Counted from the stretch's first letter, positions 31,639 through 43,624 are shown. The stretch: DNA of 64,000 nt from Meconema thalassinum (GCA_946902985.2 OX336389.2:128003572-128067571); one strand, 5' to 3'. Translations and numbers: made by a program. The notes: a model not told the origin generated them from the letters alone.

Positions 31639-33048
31639 AGCCTACTTTTCACATTTTGCAAAAATGAGATAAAAAGTAGACTTATGAGATCGGTCAAATG
31701 TCTGTCTGTCTGTCTGTCCTTCTGTCTGTCTGTCAGGCTGTGTGTGTGTCCCCCCCCCCCCTATCAACTCCTAAACGGCTGCAGCAATCGAAACAAAATT
31801 TTGTAGGAGTAAAGACCTATACCTGAATATCTCACGGCCATATTTGAAAATGATGTCAGTGCTACCAACTGCTAAAAAATCGCAATTGAAATTTGAGCTC
31901 CATGTTGGATATTTTGGAAGGTATGAATGGGAGCTATTTCAAAATTGGCACACGTATAGATAATAATATTGCAGTTTAATTTCCAGGAGGCCATACATGA
32001 CAGTGTTGCCAAAATGATTATAAGCTTGCTGATAGGTCCAATTTTTAAATGCATATAACTTCTACACTATCAATTGGAATTCAATCAAATTTCGTATGTT
32101 GTATGGGTACATAACCAGATATGACTGAGCGTATTCTTAAGACCAACCAGGGCTGTCAACTGTTAATAAATGCTCTTAATTTCTTTCATCCAAATACCAA
32201 TATATCAGAAAATATGCAAGCCGACAGCTTTAAACTATACACACGTATAGTACCTGACATTCTATATTAATTTGGAGTAACTTATATACGTCAGTGCTAC
32301 CAACATGATTCTAAGCCTGCTGAGAGGTCCAAATTTTAATACATGTAACTTCCATGCTATCATTTGGATTTCAACCAAATTTCGTACGTGCTATGTGTAC
32401 CATAACAGATATGACTATGCGTATTCTTAAGAGCAACCAGGGCTGCCAACTGTTAATATGTGCTGCCTCTATTTTTGTTACCCTAATATCAATATATCAG
32501 AAAGTATGCAAGCCAATAGCTCTGAACTTTGCACACGTGTAGTACCTGGCATTCAAGATGAATTTGGAGTAACTAAAATACGTCAGTGCTGCCAACATGA
32601 TTCTAAGCCTGCTGATAGGTCCAATTTTAAAATGCATGTAACTTCTACACTAACTAATGGATTTCATTCAAAATTGGCACAACAATAGATCATATTATTT
32701 CAGATTATTTCTGACCATTACATGCATGACATTGTTGCCAACATGATTTTACGCGCGCTGTTAGATCCAATGTTTAACTGCATGTAACGTCCATGCTATT
32801 CAACCAAATTTTGTTTTCTGTACCTTAAGAGATGGAACTAAGAATATATTCAGTCACCAGGGCTGCCAACTGTAGTGCTCTATTAGGCTACATTATGCCA
32901 GGTATAGAGTATTTCGAACTAATTAGAATTTTCGATATTAGCAACTTAATTTCGTCATTATTCTAGATAGATCCATATAGATTAATCATTGGCATGAATC
33001 TTAAATTTTAAGAAAAGTAGGCTCTTTAGTTCGTCACGGAACTTCTTG
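31639..33048 (+). mobile_element. Helentron-like non-autonomous element, copy G2
   Basis: It starts AGCCTACTTTTCA and ends GAAAAGTAGGCT plus a hairpin AGTTCG-TCA-CGGAACT and CTTG. A (GTCT)n/(GT)n microsatellite is at 31,695-31,750, and internal ~290-bp tandem units contain AGGGCTGCCAACTGT and GCCAACATGATT. T runs flank both ends. The interior differs from copy G1 while the ends agree. It has no coding capacity. Confidence 0.6.
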
Positions 33049-33124
33049 TTTAAATTCAGTTTCAATTAAGGTGTCAAAAGTACAAATAAATTTGCCAATT
33101 TATACGTCACCTTATTTAAGAAAT

Positions 33125-33360
33125 GATAATAATAATAATGTTTCTGGTTTTACGTCCCTTTTAACTACTGCGGCTTTTAGAGAAGCCAGGGTGCCGACAT
33201 TTTGCCCCGAAGGGAATTTTTATCGTGCCAGTAAATCTACTGACACGGCTCCCTGACATTTGCGCACCCTCAAATGCTAGCTGACTGCACCAGGATTCAA
33301 TCCTACAACCTTGGAGACAGCAGGCAATATCGTTACCGCTGAGCCACGTAGCCAGCCTAT
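33125..33360 (-). repeat. tRNA-headed SINE, family B
   Basis: It starts with the AATAATAATAATG tail, then GTTTTACGTCCCTTTTAACT, and the head at the right is GTGGCTCAGCGGTAACG on the minus strand. It matches 30,047-30,276. Confidence 0.8.
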
Positions 33361-34541
33361 TTTACTTATCGTAGAGATCTTATGAAAAAAAGCACACTCT
33401 CATCTAACGAAACAAATAGCGTGAATTTCTTAACAATATTGTGAATGTTCAACATTGATGATCTGATATATTAATAGCAATGATTACAAATTACAAACAC
33501 GACTGTTCGTAAATTTTGAGTTTTTCAGTGATTTTCGGCATTTGAGTGACATTACACTAAAATAGGTCAATTTTTAACTTAATGTTTGCGTGACAACAAA
33601 AAAGTATCATAAAAATAAGTCTAGACTTTTGTTTACGTTACCAACAATGAAGCCCTAAGTTCCAATCCGTAGCCTTCTTTAAGGCACCAACAACAATAAT
33701 TAATCGTAAGGATCGTATAAATGAACGCACTATCTCATTCGTAGCATCCTTCTCTTCAGAGAAACTGACTGGTAGACTACTGTATTTACGTATCCAAATG
33801 TAAACTATGGAACGGGAAATGAGAATGGAAAGAACATTTAATTTTAAATTGTAACCCAAAGACTTAATTCCACCTGGTGAGGCGAATGTAGTAATAATTA
33901 CCGGTACATAAAAGAAGAGATACATTTTAATTCATTTTAAATTGGAAACAATTTCAACTGCCATAGATTAAAATAATTCACAAACCTTTGCGTTTTTTCG
34001 AAAGCTATGAATGTCTTTTCACGAATTTCTTAAATGCTGTAGTAAGGACGATAGTTTTTTTTTTACCACTGTGAATCTCCAGATATGCACAGTATGATAT
34101 ACACACTGCAATCACAGTGCTCTGTGACGTCACCGGCCGGAGAATCTGTGCTCCGTTTCTCCAACAGAACGTGGAAAGAGGAATGTAGGGGCGGTGGAAG
34201 AGAGGACAAACATGTCTAGCAGTAGGGGACTCCACTCAACAATGCGTGCGCAGTATTCTTTATAGTAATACTTGCACATTATAAAAAGTATATTTTGCTC
34301 TGTTAACCTATTGGGTTTAAACATTTTTTAATTATTAATAATATATATTTATTACTTTAATAAAAATTTGTTTCAATTGAATACTGGATGTTGTTATGCT
34401 ATTAAACACAGGCAGAACATGTACACGAATGTGCAATGTCCATTTGTTTCATGACAAATAATAATATACAAGTAAACATATGTAGAAAAATCATCTTCCA
34501 AACACACATACAGAATAATTATAATAATAAAAAATATACTG

Positions 34542-34545
<4 letters not shown>
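33361..34545. other. no recognised gene; isolated CRE at 34,125
   Basis: The 95-residue minus frame at 33,638-33,925 has no known motif. A full CRE (TGACGTCA, 34125-34132) is near a GC-rich patch, with no gene attached. Confidence 0.3.

Positions 34546-34552
<7 letters not shown>

Positions 34553-34580
<28 letters not shown>
34553..34580. repeat. (AAT)n microsatellite
   Basis: A trinucleotide run that cuts off the BED-finger frame on its right. Confidence 0.9.
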
Positions 34581-34581
<1 letters not shown>

Positions 34582-34741
34582 GCTGAAGTTCGAAATTTTT
34601 CACATGTTGAAATATCTTAAGACACACTAAACATTTCGCCATTCCTCCATACTCGACAAACAAGAATAGTTCTTCCCACACAGACAAGAAAATGTTAGGA
34701 GTCGACGGACTTTGGTTGTCAGATGCTTCTTTTGTTGGCAT
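34581..34741 (-). pseudogene. BED-type zinc finger, hAT transposase N-terminus
   Basis: The minus frame from 34,741 reads MPTKEASDNQ, then ELFLFVEYGGMAKCLVC and HVKNFELQR. The C-x2-C followed by VKxFxLQR is the first half of the BED finger in ZBED/SPIN-type hAT transposases. The expected His pair (HYxxKH) is missing because an AAT microsatellite starts there. No core domain nearby. Confidence 0.5.
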
Positions 34742-34749
34742 TTTCGTTA

Positions 34750-35100
34750 GAAATAATATTAACCTTAATGAGTCGGCGTGCAACTCTGTATACTCGAACA
34801 GGCACCACCACAGAACAATATGGGCACCACTGCACTGGCTGGCTGGGAAGCGCGCTCCTCACAAGGAAAGCATTGAAAGCGGAACGTGCCTCTCTACGTC
34901 ACAAACAAGGCAGGTGAAGGCGGCTGATGTAGAACATTGCACGTTAAGTGGAGTACTTGGTTTGCAAGAATTCACAGCTAGTGAACTGTCTTCATAAGTG
35001 AAGGAAACCCATTAAATACTTTTATCAAGAACAAATGAACATCAAATGATAACCGATTATATCCATTGTTGAAAGCGTTGCGCAATGCTCTATAGGCATA
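34750..35100. other. no recognised feature
   Basis: No motif-bearing frame or repeat ends. Confidence 0.25.
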
Positions 35101-35106
35101 CTGCAA

Positions 35107-35500
35107 TATTTTGTTGTTTGGGCTTGGACATCGTGGTCATTTAGCCCCGTGTACTTGAGTGCGTGTGGAATTTTGCCTGATAACATGTATTATTGTGTTG
35201 ACTGTATTATTGAGTGTATTTGTAATGAATGTGAGGATTGGGAAGGAAGGGGCCGTGGCTTTAAGTTAGGAACTGTCAAGGCATTTGCCTGGTGTAGAAG
35301 TGGAGAAACCACGAAGAACCACTTCCAGGATGGCTGAAGTTGAAAACGAACCCATCTCTACTCAGTTTTGCGTCACGAGGCTGGGTGTACCCCGTTCCAA
35401 CCCTCAGACCAGAATTAAATTTCTTGGCAAGGCCAAGAATCGAACCAGGATCTCCGGGGCGACAGCCAAGAGTGCAAGCCGCTACACCACGAGTTGGTCC
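35107..35500 (-). repeat. SINE, family E
   Basis: GTTGTTTGGGCTTGGACATC starts the tail side and the core is at 35,279-35,319. The head at the right reads on the minus strand CTCGTGGTGTAGCGGCTTGC (box A) and GGTTCGATTC (box B). No exact duplication was found. Confidence 0.7.
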
Positions 35501-35755
35501 ATATTGCAATGGGCAGCAATCAAATGTGGAACTCCAAAATCTTCAACTTCACGAATACAAGTTGTATTTTTTTCTGAAATTATCAGAGCATTTATCTACA
35601 TGATTATAAGCAACTACAGTACTTACAATGCCATAATACCAACATTGACGATTAATTCGTTAACTCTTGGGGCTGCCACTTTTAAAGTTTCATTAGCGCC
35701 TTCATAAAAAATCCAGAACAGCTGATCTAGCTACCACGATCTTTCTATGCAGCAT

Positions 35756-36194
35756 TATTTATTTATGTATTTATTTATTTATCGTATGGCTTTTAGTGCC
35801 GGGAGTATCAGAGGACATGTTCGGCTCGCCTGAGTCTGTAGCTGCTTCCAGCGGACTCCTAAAGGATGAGCTACAAGTTCCGTTCAATTTCAAGTAGTTC
35901 CAACTTTCGCCACCAGACATCAATGATACCTAGTGGCGAACGTTGGAACTTTGATAGAGCGTTCTGACGAAATCTAACCTAACAATTTTGCTTTACACAA
36001 GTTTAGTCTGTGAAAGGATCTTTTACATGCCATAAATCTATGACATGGGACCGCCGGCTTTACTTCCCCTCCGAAGGAAGGCATACGGAAGGATTTTTAA
36101 CGCTCTTAAAAAATCCGACGACTTCGGCCGGGTTTGAACCCGCTATCTTGGGCATAGCAGTTCAGCATGCTACCGACTACGCCACCGAAGCCGC
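35756..36194 (-). repeat. tRNA-headed SINE, family A, with extra hairpin segment
   Basis: Reverse complement of the family at 612-938, with the (ATTT)n tail on the left and the head at the right (GGCTTCGGTGGCGTAGTCGG). Compared with the first copy it carries about 113 extra bases between ACAAGTT (35,882) and GCTTTACACAAG (35,992), which contain a strong hairpin at 35,896-35,950. Confidence 0.75.
35896..35950. other. 18-bp-stem hairpin, miRNA-precursor-like
   Basis: AGTTCCAACTTTCGCCAC (35896-35913) pairs with GTGGCGAACGTTGGAACT (35933-35950), with one mismatch, across a 19-base loop. TCAA/TTGA can extend the stem past a small bulge. The structure is visible; any small-RNA role is speculation. 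Confidence 0.5.
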
Positions 36195-36354
36195 ATTTAA
36201 CACAACGGCACTGATAACTGGAATAGTGGAGGTGGTGACGTCTTTAGAACCTGTTGAGAACGAAGTGTAGGAACATATTCCGTCTAAACTTACGCTTTAT
36301 ACACAGTGAATTTTGATCGTAGAATGGGATCATTAAACAAATATTGGTCATTTT

Positions 36355-36390
36355 AGCCTATTTTCATTTATGAAGAAATAGACTTATGAG
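36355..36390 (+). mobile_element. Helentron-like element copy G3, left end
   Basis: AGCCTATTTTCATTTATG...AATAGACTTATGAG matches the left end of copy G1. It is cut at 36,390 by a hAT insertion and resumes at 41,652. Confidence 0.7.
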
Positions 36391-36548
36391 TAGGGCTCGG
36401 ATTTTTCGGTGCTAAAAATCGGGAAAATATTTATTTTTTTATTTAAAAATACCTGAAATATGTTACAAAAAAGTAAAAATATTTAATTATAATTAAGTTT
36501 ATTAATGTGAATATAAACAATATGCAGTACTCACGAATGCAATTTATG

Positions 36549-36823
36549 CTATGTCTCACTGACTACTGAAGCATTACAATACACGAGGTTGTCCGTCACA
36601 AATGACCGACGATTATCGCGAAACACTTCTTCTGAAGGCGCGAACAGCGGCAATATGTTTCTTGCCATTGAGGTGTTGTGTAACTTGAGATCGCTGTTCA
36701 GCCTTGAATACTTTCCCCACATCGTTGGCACAACAGATCGCCCCCATCAGAACTAACATTATCTTTAAATTCTGCAACATATTGCTGCAGACGATAACTT
36801 GTAGATGCTTTTACTTTAGGCAT
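36549..36823 (-). pseudogene. hAT transposase N-terminal zinc-finger exon, frameshifted
   Basis: From the ATG at 36,823 the minus strand reads MPKVKASTSYRLQQYVAEF, then GGDLLCQRCG. After a frameshift it continues KVFKAEQRSQVTQHLNGKKH. The MPK...RLxxY start, C-x2-C and QHLxxxKH form the single BED/CGGBP1-like finger seen at the N-terminus of one hAT group. Everything after the finger is deleted. It belongs to the hAT element that encloses it. Confidence 0.65.
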
Positions 36824-37096
36824 CGTAGAACTGCCTTACATTTCACAGTGCCAGAAATGAACGGCTTGTGAGTGACACTGGTTCCAGGTAGCTTTTAGGG
36901 AGGGGGAGAAGGGGGGATACCCGGCTTCCACAGTGAGTGGCACGGGGCGACAGGTTAAGAATAACACAGTTGCAAGCTGACATACGCTCTGCATGAAGAT
37001 TAGATAGCTCACGGTTCTTCCCCGTTGAAGTAACACAGAAGAAAAATTCAATAAACTGAAAGATCTAGCATGCTGATTAATAGGAATGTAAATATT

Positions 37097-40000
37097 TTCT
37101 TTTCTCTTCTTTTCTTAGTCGTTTACCCTCCAGGTTGGTGGAACCCAGGGACTCAGCGAGGGAACTCACCACTACCGTCTCTACGGGCAGTGTCCTAGAG
37201 CGGGGAACATCTAATCGGAGTGGATACAACTGGTGAGGTGTGATTGGCACCTCGCCCAGGCGGCCTCACCTGCAAAGCGAACAGGGGCCTCATGAGGGAA
37301 GGTAATGGATGGTCAGGATGGATAGGCAAGGAAGAGGGAAGGAGACGGCCGTGGCCTTGAAGAAGGTACTGCCCCTGTAAATTGAATTATACTGAGACCA
37401 CGGTGGCTGTATTGGCATATGTGAATAAAGTTATGGCCGTCATAGTTGTGACGTGTATATTCATGACGTAGGCGTGGATGACGCAACGCTCGAGCAAGTA
37501 GGCTGGCTGAGCTTAGATTCTTGCTGACGTCACGATTTTGTTCGAGAAGGATCTTAGATTTACGACGCAGTCGCAGGGAAGCAAGTAAACGTGCTGAGGA
37601 AGAAGTTACGCTATTGGAGGAGAGGCTCGAACCAATGAATGATAGCTTGAAGGGAGACGGAGATTACTGAAACTACCATATTTTATAACTTTTGGCATGC
37701 AGAATTGTGGAAAACTATTTTCAGTTATGGCATTGATTTGGAATTTTGAAGAAATTAATTATATGTTTTTGAAATCTGAAAATCCGTCAAGAATAGCCAA
37801 AGTTGGAACTTCGAGTAATGATGGAAGAAGAAGCTATGGTAGGGATGGATACGCTCCTTCAAAGTTGATAAAAGGCCTTGCACAGCAGAGAGGAGTTTCT
37901 CACTTCGTGGTTTTATTCTGACTTCATAGTCTGACTTCGTGTTCTGATAGAACAAGCATATCGTCATAAGCAAGCGTGGCAGAGCCCACCGCATCGAACA
38001 GTATTGGGTATCCAGCAGTGCAATTTTACTGTTACTAAAACTAGGCGAAGTTGGAGCGCACACATAAACGATTCTACAGTTTATCTATCAAGAATTAGCT
38101 ACTGCATTTATACTAATTCAATAGTGCATTACAATATTGAGGCGTGTGCGAAAGTTGAACTTTTTCATTATAATACTTCAGAAGAAATTCGCATTTAAAG
38201 ACTGCAGAGAAAAGTGTTTTTCTCGAATCCTGAGAAGCATTTTTACTACCACACTCTACGCTACGGCAGACACGTGTATTGCAACCGTGATACTGAAGAT
38301 TACATTTGGTGATACAACGCTACATTCTACAATGGAACTATACGATCTGGCAGTACTTTCGACTAACATTATAATGGAAGTGGAGATGGAAGACTAAAAC
38401 TTTAATGCAATTGGGACATACATCAGTAGTGTGAAGTAGCAAGATGGAGCTTCGATAATCGTCATTCTACAAAGACGAGCATGTAGTGAACATTCAGCTA
38501 CACTCATGCATCGTAATCCATCGCTGAATTACATCAAATGGCAGTGGAAATAAATTCATACTCCACAATTATGAACATTTCTGCGGAAATATTTGCATTG
38601 AACTTCATGGCTGATTTCTACAAGAACTTCAGGGAACTTTCAAGAGTGGCAAGGGTTTTTCCCAGCACACAAAGAAGAGTTTTGCCAGAGGGATGTCTAT
38701 CGTCTACACGGAGCAGAGCGATTTCCGGAGGAGGAAGCTGTTCTATTCTCCGAGGGCGCAGGTTCCAGGTTCGAGGTCGGTGCACATCTATCCTGTGGTG
38801 AAATGGAACCAGCAGCAGTCTTCTGTGAAATTTTCTTCTAGAACTTCAATCCAACAGATAAGGTAGCCGTGAACGTTTCTTGATTTATTTGAGCCTTTTT
38901 AGTGAGATCTGAGCAACTATCTTTCCATATTTTCTGTCATATATTTGATTGCCCCATATTCTTTTGCTAGATGTTTCTGTACTCTGTACACTTTGCAGCT
39001 TTATGCCATTTTCTTCGATTTATTGAGACATTATTATGTCATTTGCATATTTAAACATTTTGGATCAGTTTATACTGAAGTTAAATATTCTTTCGAGAAT
39101 TTGAATTTTTCTTGTAGTCACGATTTGACTGTAAAGTTAACGATTTTCTATGGCAAGTTTGAATTCAGACAGCGTGTCGTTTTATTAAAGTAATTCTTTC
39201 CAGTAAATTACTTTGACCAATTTTCTGTCATCCTCAAGAAAGAAGAATGATTAAAAGATTTTAGAGCGTTAAAATCTACTACTTTATCGACGATCTTGGA
39301 AATACTAGTCGTTTTTATGAACATGATTGAAACACAGACATTTTTAGTCAATTCTGAAATACCATTGCATTATAGACAATTTTATGAAATATGAACTTTG
39401 AATACGATTTATTCAGTACACTATAGTAATGAACATTTGATAGGAGATTTTCTCAATTCTTGATTGAAACAATAATGTTTGCATTTTCTAGTCTATTTGC
39501 ATTCTATTCGACTATTTCTGCAGTTATATGAATTTTGCTTGAATATAGTATTTTTATACTGCGATAATTATGATGAGATTAATTCATTTTGATAGACCAG
39601 GGAGGCGTGTCTAATCGTATTTGCTATTAAATTTATTTGTGACTGGAAATTTTTTACTTCATATCGCTTCATGAATGAAACCCACGAAGGTTAAATATAA
39701 TAACAGTTTTCGATACAATTGATGAATATAAGAATTTTTAAAGAGGAACTATGGATGTATAATCGTTAGTTCAGTGGACGTGTAAAAGTCGCTGATGAAT
39801 AATGCCCTTTAATAAGTGAAGGAGGTTCCCACAGTAATATTGATGATGATGATGAATTTATAAGTGGAGGTTTTTGTGTGTATTGTGGAAGATTTTGATG
39901 CCATATATAATGAGATATATGATGAATTATGGGCCAATTTTGTGCGTTTGTGCGAGGTATGTTTCCGCTGAGTTGTATTGTTCAGGTCCATTGAAAATTA

Positions 40001-41525
40001 TTCATGTGAAGTTACTGTTAAAATTAACAAGAGTGATAAATTGATTGAATTATAGATTTTGAATGGAGGTTACCGTCACAAATAATAATTATTAAATCTT
40101 ACTAAACCTGAATCTAAAATGTAAATATAAGTAACCTTCATCGGTCGATTATATTACCACGATTTAAGAAAATATCAACCGGATAAACGTGTGGTTAATG
40201 TATTTCAAATATAAATAAAATATAAATAATGTAAATAACTATGTAAATATCTATAATAATAATTTGAAACAAACGGGATTAATAGAGGCGTGTAAAAATT
40301 TTTCAATTGTCGTTTGACTAAGTTATGAACAATCTAAATGTTATAAATAATTATTGAACACTATGATATAACATTATGCGTTTTGCTATTAACATTTAAA
40401 CAACGCTAGTTCGATAATTGGAATAAACATTTAAATAAGATTTGAGATTAACAGAGTAATCCATTGCAATGTGAGCGGAACTTGTATAAATTTTGCGTGA
40501 TAATATTTGTGTTGAGATGTGAGCATTTAAATTGTTTGAATGAGAGCTAGACTCTGCGTTGGCCAGCATATGGTGACACTGGTTAGGCAGCTGCGTCCAT
40601 TTGACGAAGCAAGCATGCAACACTGCTTAGGGTGTATTGCAGGTGGCCAGATAACTGAATGGTGGAGGTCAAGGTCAACTACTTAGCGGCCTTGCGGTTA
40701 TTAATAAATGTGTGTCAATGAACTAAATTATGAAGTTCATGAACAAGGAAACAAATGCTATATGTCTCGTCCCAGCTCCCTTATCCATTCCAATGTGCAT
40801 TGTTGTTATTATTACGTTCTTTTGAGCTAGAGAAAGCTGAATTTTTGTATGTGAAGTCTACAGTCCTACAGGAGGACATGGTTGCATTGACAAGGGCTTC
40901 AGACAGCCATAACTATTTTGTTGTTAAATTTTGTTAAAATATTTTTTTTTTTTTCTTTATGTGAAATAAATTATTGTGCAGTTTAAATTTTCTGGTCTCC
41001 GACTTGGTTCATTTTAAATATCGTGGTGGAGGTTATTGTGAGGGCATACTATTAAGTGATCCAGTTGAAAACCCAGACCCGAGATTAAATTGAATAGGTA
41101 AGTAAAAGGTAAGTATGAACCCCGTATATTTTGGTGTGTTCCACAATAATTTCATGTTAACTACTGTGCTCTAATCTCGGTAGTATCTGTCAGTGCCATT
41201 TTCATTGATGTAGCTGTGCCGGTGCAATCGATTATTGGCAATCCGATTGAGGGGGCGGATTTCTGACAGCCTACTATCCGGATTATCGGGGACAGTACCA
41301 TCCCGGCATTTGCCCGAAGACGAAGTGGGAAACCACGGAAAACCACTTCGAGGATGGCTGAGGTTGGAATCGAACCCCCTCTACTCATTTGGAACACCCG
41401 AGGCTGAGTAGACCCCGTTCCAGTCCTCATACCACTTTTCAAATTTCGTGGCAGAGCCGGGAATCGAACCCAGGACCTCCGGGGCGGCAGCTAACCATGC
41501 TGACCGCTACGCTACGGAGGCGACT
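37097..41525 (-). repeat. full-length SINE family E copy, split by a 3.9-kb insert
   Basis: Its two halves are 37,097-37,369 and 41,295-41,525, about 500 bp in total. The left half has CGTTTACCCTCCAGGTTGG and ends GAAGGTAC. The right half resumes GTACCATCCCGGCATTTGCC with the core (41,304-41,344) and the tRNA-like head (B box GGTTCGATTCCC on the minus strand). The 12-bp duplication AATGTAAATATT lies at 37085-37096 and 41526-41537. Confidence 0.85.
37370..41294 (+). mobile_element. 3.9-kb LTR-like insert (probable solo LTR) in the SINE
   Basis: It begins TGCCCCTG and ends CGGGGACA, so it has TG...CA termini in a short inverted repeat. The 4-bp GTAC duplication flanks it (37366-37369 and 41295-41298). 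There is no RT, gag or transposase frame; several 60-100-codon frames have no motif. A GAAATAAATTATTGTG polyadenylation-like segment lies at about 40,962, near the right end, as expected for a plus-oriented LTR. The same end type and duplication length occur on the gypsy element at 46,080-57,576, so a solo LTR of a related long-LTR family is likely. A non-LTR origin is not excluded. Confidence 0.6.
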
Positions 41526-41651
41526 AATGTAAATATTATGTATTTTTATGTGCTAATAAGTGAAAAACAGGAAGTTATGTATAGAAAAAAAAATGCTTAA
41601 AATATGTATTTACATAAAAGAATATTTATTTACCTAAAAATCCGAGCTCTA

Positions 41652-41676
41652 CTTATGAGATCATATTTTGTCCCTG

Positions 41677-41710
<34 letters not shown>

Positions 41711-42660
41711 CCTAATGAAATATAACGGCTCAAGCCATTTCAATGAAACTCGGTAAGGCCATACCACTATTTTGTCCGATCCCAGCCGTGCCCTTAAAAT
41801 TCCACTACGTCTCATAAATACAACATGGCGGTTGTGTGAAATATTTCACCGGCATTCTATATCTCCGAAACTATTACTGATATCAGCCTGAAATGTTGTT
41901 GAGTGATAAAGACCACTGCTAGAAGTTCACCAATTTGGCTTCAGAAAACCTGTTAAGTACAATAATGTACATGGCGGCCTAGTGAAGTTGAAACATTTAA
42001 ATAGAATTTACTCGCGATTTAACCATCCGAGCGCTGAGAAACTTGATACAGAAAATGCTCATACGCATTGCAAAGCACTGATATCTAATTTAGTTTAATT
42101 GTTTACATAACCTCAAGATGGCTGCTGCGCGAAATTTTAAAATTATTTTTTACGGTATTTCTTGTGTCCTAATCAGGCGATCGAAGTCATCGTTTGAATA
42201 ATGAACCTACGGGATAATCGTCATATAATAGCACATAACTTTATGGCCTACATACATAAAATCCAACATGGCGACCATCCGAAATATTTAGACGGTTCTA
42301 TGACAGCAATCAAACTGAAATTGTGTATGTTGATACAGGCTATGGACATCGGTTCACCTATGGGACTTTTAATAACCTGGTGAGCACAAATCCAACATGG
42401 CGGTGACGCGAAATTTAAATGTTTAAATGGACGTTTCTCGCGATTTAACCATCCGAGCGCAGTGAATCTTGGTACGGTAAATTCTTATACAAGTTTTAAA
42501 CACTGACATTTAATTTATTTCAATTGTTTTCATAACAACACGGCTGTGCGAAATTTTGAAATCTCGTTCTTGTTTCTTGTTATTTCTTATGACCTAATCA
42601 TGCGATTGAAGATTGAATAATACACCTACGCAATAATCTTCATGTATGCTGTGTGATTCT
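41652..42660 (+). mobile_element. Helentron-like element copy G3, right part
   Basis: After the hAT duplication it continues as in copy G1: (GT)n(CT)n microsatellite at 41,680-41,708, AACGGCTCAAGCCATTTC, AATGAAACTCGGTAAGG, and repeated ACATGGCGGC/AAGATGGCTGC units. The right terminal hairpin is not seen; another sequence replaces it near 42,650. Confidence 0.6.
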
Positions 42661-43083
42661 TTTTGGGAAGGAATGTCACAGTAGCTGATACGGTTCTCAG
42701 TAACCTGGCACTTCGGACCAAACGAGCTCAGTATGTGCATTGTGTGTGCATATATATATATATATATATATAAGTATACAGTATATAGGCATAAACAGAA
42801 CCGTCAGTCTGCCAATTGTTGGTAAATGCTCTATATAATTTTAACCCTAGTCGCAATATATCACAAAGTATGCAGGCCAACGGGTTTAAACTTTGCGCAC
42901 AGTTAGAACATAATATTTCAGATTATTTTGAGAAATCCATAGATGCCAGTGGTGCTAACATGATTTTACTCAAGCTGATAGTCTCAATGCTTAACTGCAC
43001 GTAACTTCCATACTAACAAATTGATATCAACCAAATGTTGTCCCTGCAATGTATAATTTAAGACATGTAACTGTGCTTATTAT
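42661..43083 (+). repeat. (TA)n run and a copy-G2-like interior fragment
   Basis: A (TA)n run lies at 42,750-42,772. From about 42,800 the sequence matches the G2 interior (CAATATATCACAAAGTATGC, AAACTTTGCGCACA). It is interrupted by the SINE at 43,084 and resumes at 43,435. Confidence 0.5.
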
Positions 43084-43419
43084 TATATAGCCTCCGTGGC
43101 TTAGGCGGCAGCATGCCGGCCTCTCACCGCTGGGTCCGTGGTTCAAATCTCGGTCACTCCATGTGAGATCTGTGCTGGACAAAACGGAGGCAGACAGGTT
43201 TTTCTCCGGGTACTCCGGTTTTCCCTATCAAAATTTCATTCCAGCAACACTCTCCACTATCATTTCATTTCATCTGTCATTCATTTAATCATTGCCCCAG
43301 AGGAGTGCGTCAGGCCTCGGCAGCCGGCACAGTTCATATCCTCGCCGCTAGATGGGGGCTTCATTCATTCCATTCCTGACCCGGTCGAAGACTGGAAGCA
43401 GGCTGTGGATTTTCATTTC
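43084..43419 (+). repeat. tRNA-headed SINE, family C
   Basis: Head GCCTCCGTGGCTTAGGCGGC and B box GGTTCAAATC. The perfect 15-bp duplication AACTGTGCTTATTAT is at 43069-43083 and 43420-43434, so insertion was recent relative to other copies. The 212-residue frame across it is not a gene. Confidence 0.9.
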
Positions 43420-43434
43420 AACTGTGCTTATTAT

Positions 43435-43620
43435 AAGAGCCACCAGGGCTACCAGCTATCAAAGTCTTTTGAACCCAGATTCAATACCGTATCTCGGAAT
43501 TTATGTACCGAGCAGACTTCGAACTCAGCACACTGTAAGTACAAGATGTTTCAGTCATATCTAGCGTACATCGTCAAACTTACTGCTACCAACATAATTC
43601 TATGCACGCGTATCCAAGCG
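43435..43620 (+). repeat. copy-G2-like interior fragment, continued
   Basis: CCACCAGGGCTACCAGCTATC and GCTACCAACATAATTCTATGC match the G2 internal units. This is the right-hand continuation of the fragment split by the family C SINE. Confidence 0.5.
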
Positions 43621-43624
43621 ACTA

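Larger units (their letters stand above)
36391..41651 (-). mobile_element. hAT transposon with nested insertions
   Basis: The ends are TAGGGCTCGGATTTTTCGGT (left) and its near reverse complement (right, starting TAGAGCTCGGATTTTTAGGT on the minus strand). The 8-bp duplication CTTATGAG flanks it (36383-36390 and 41652-41659). TAG ends and an 8-bp nTnnnnAn duplication are hAT features. Its own sequence is only about 820 bp (36,391-37,096 plus 41,538-41,651); the rest is a SINE and an LTR-like insert. It is an internal-deletion derivative retaining a piece of transposase N-terminus. Confidence 0.85.

Noticed and set aside
33638..33925. 95-residue minus frame as a small host gene
   Set aside because: No recognisable domain, no conserved neighbour and no promoter evidence.
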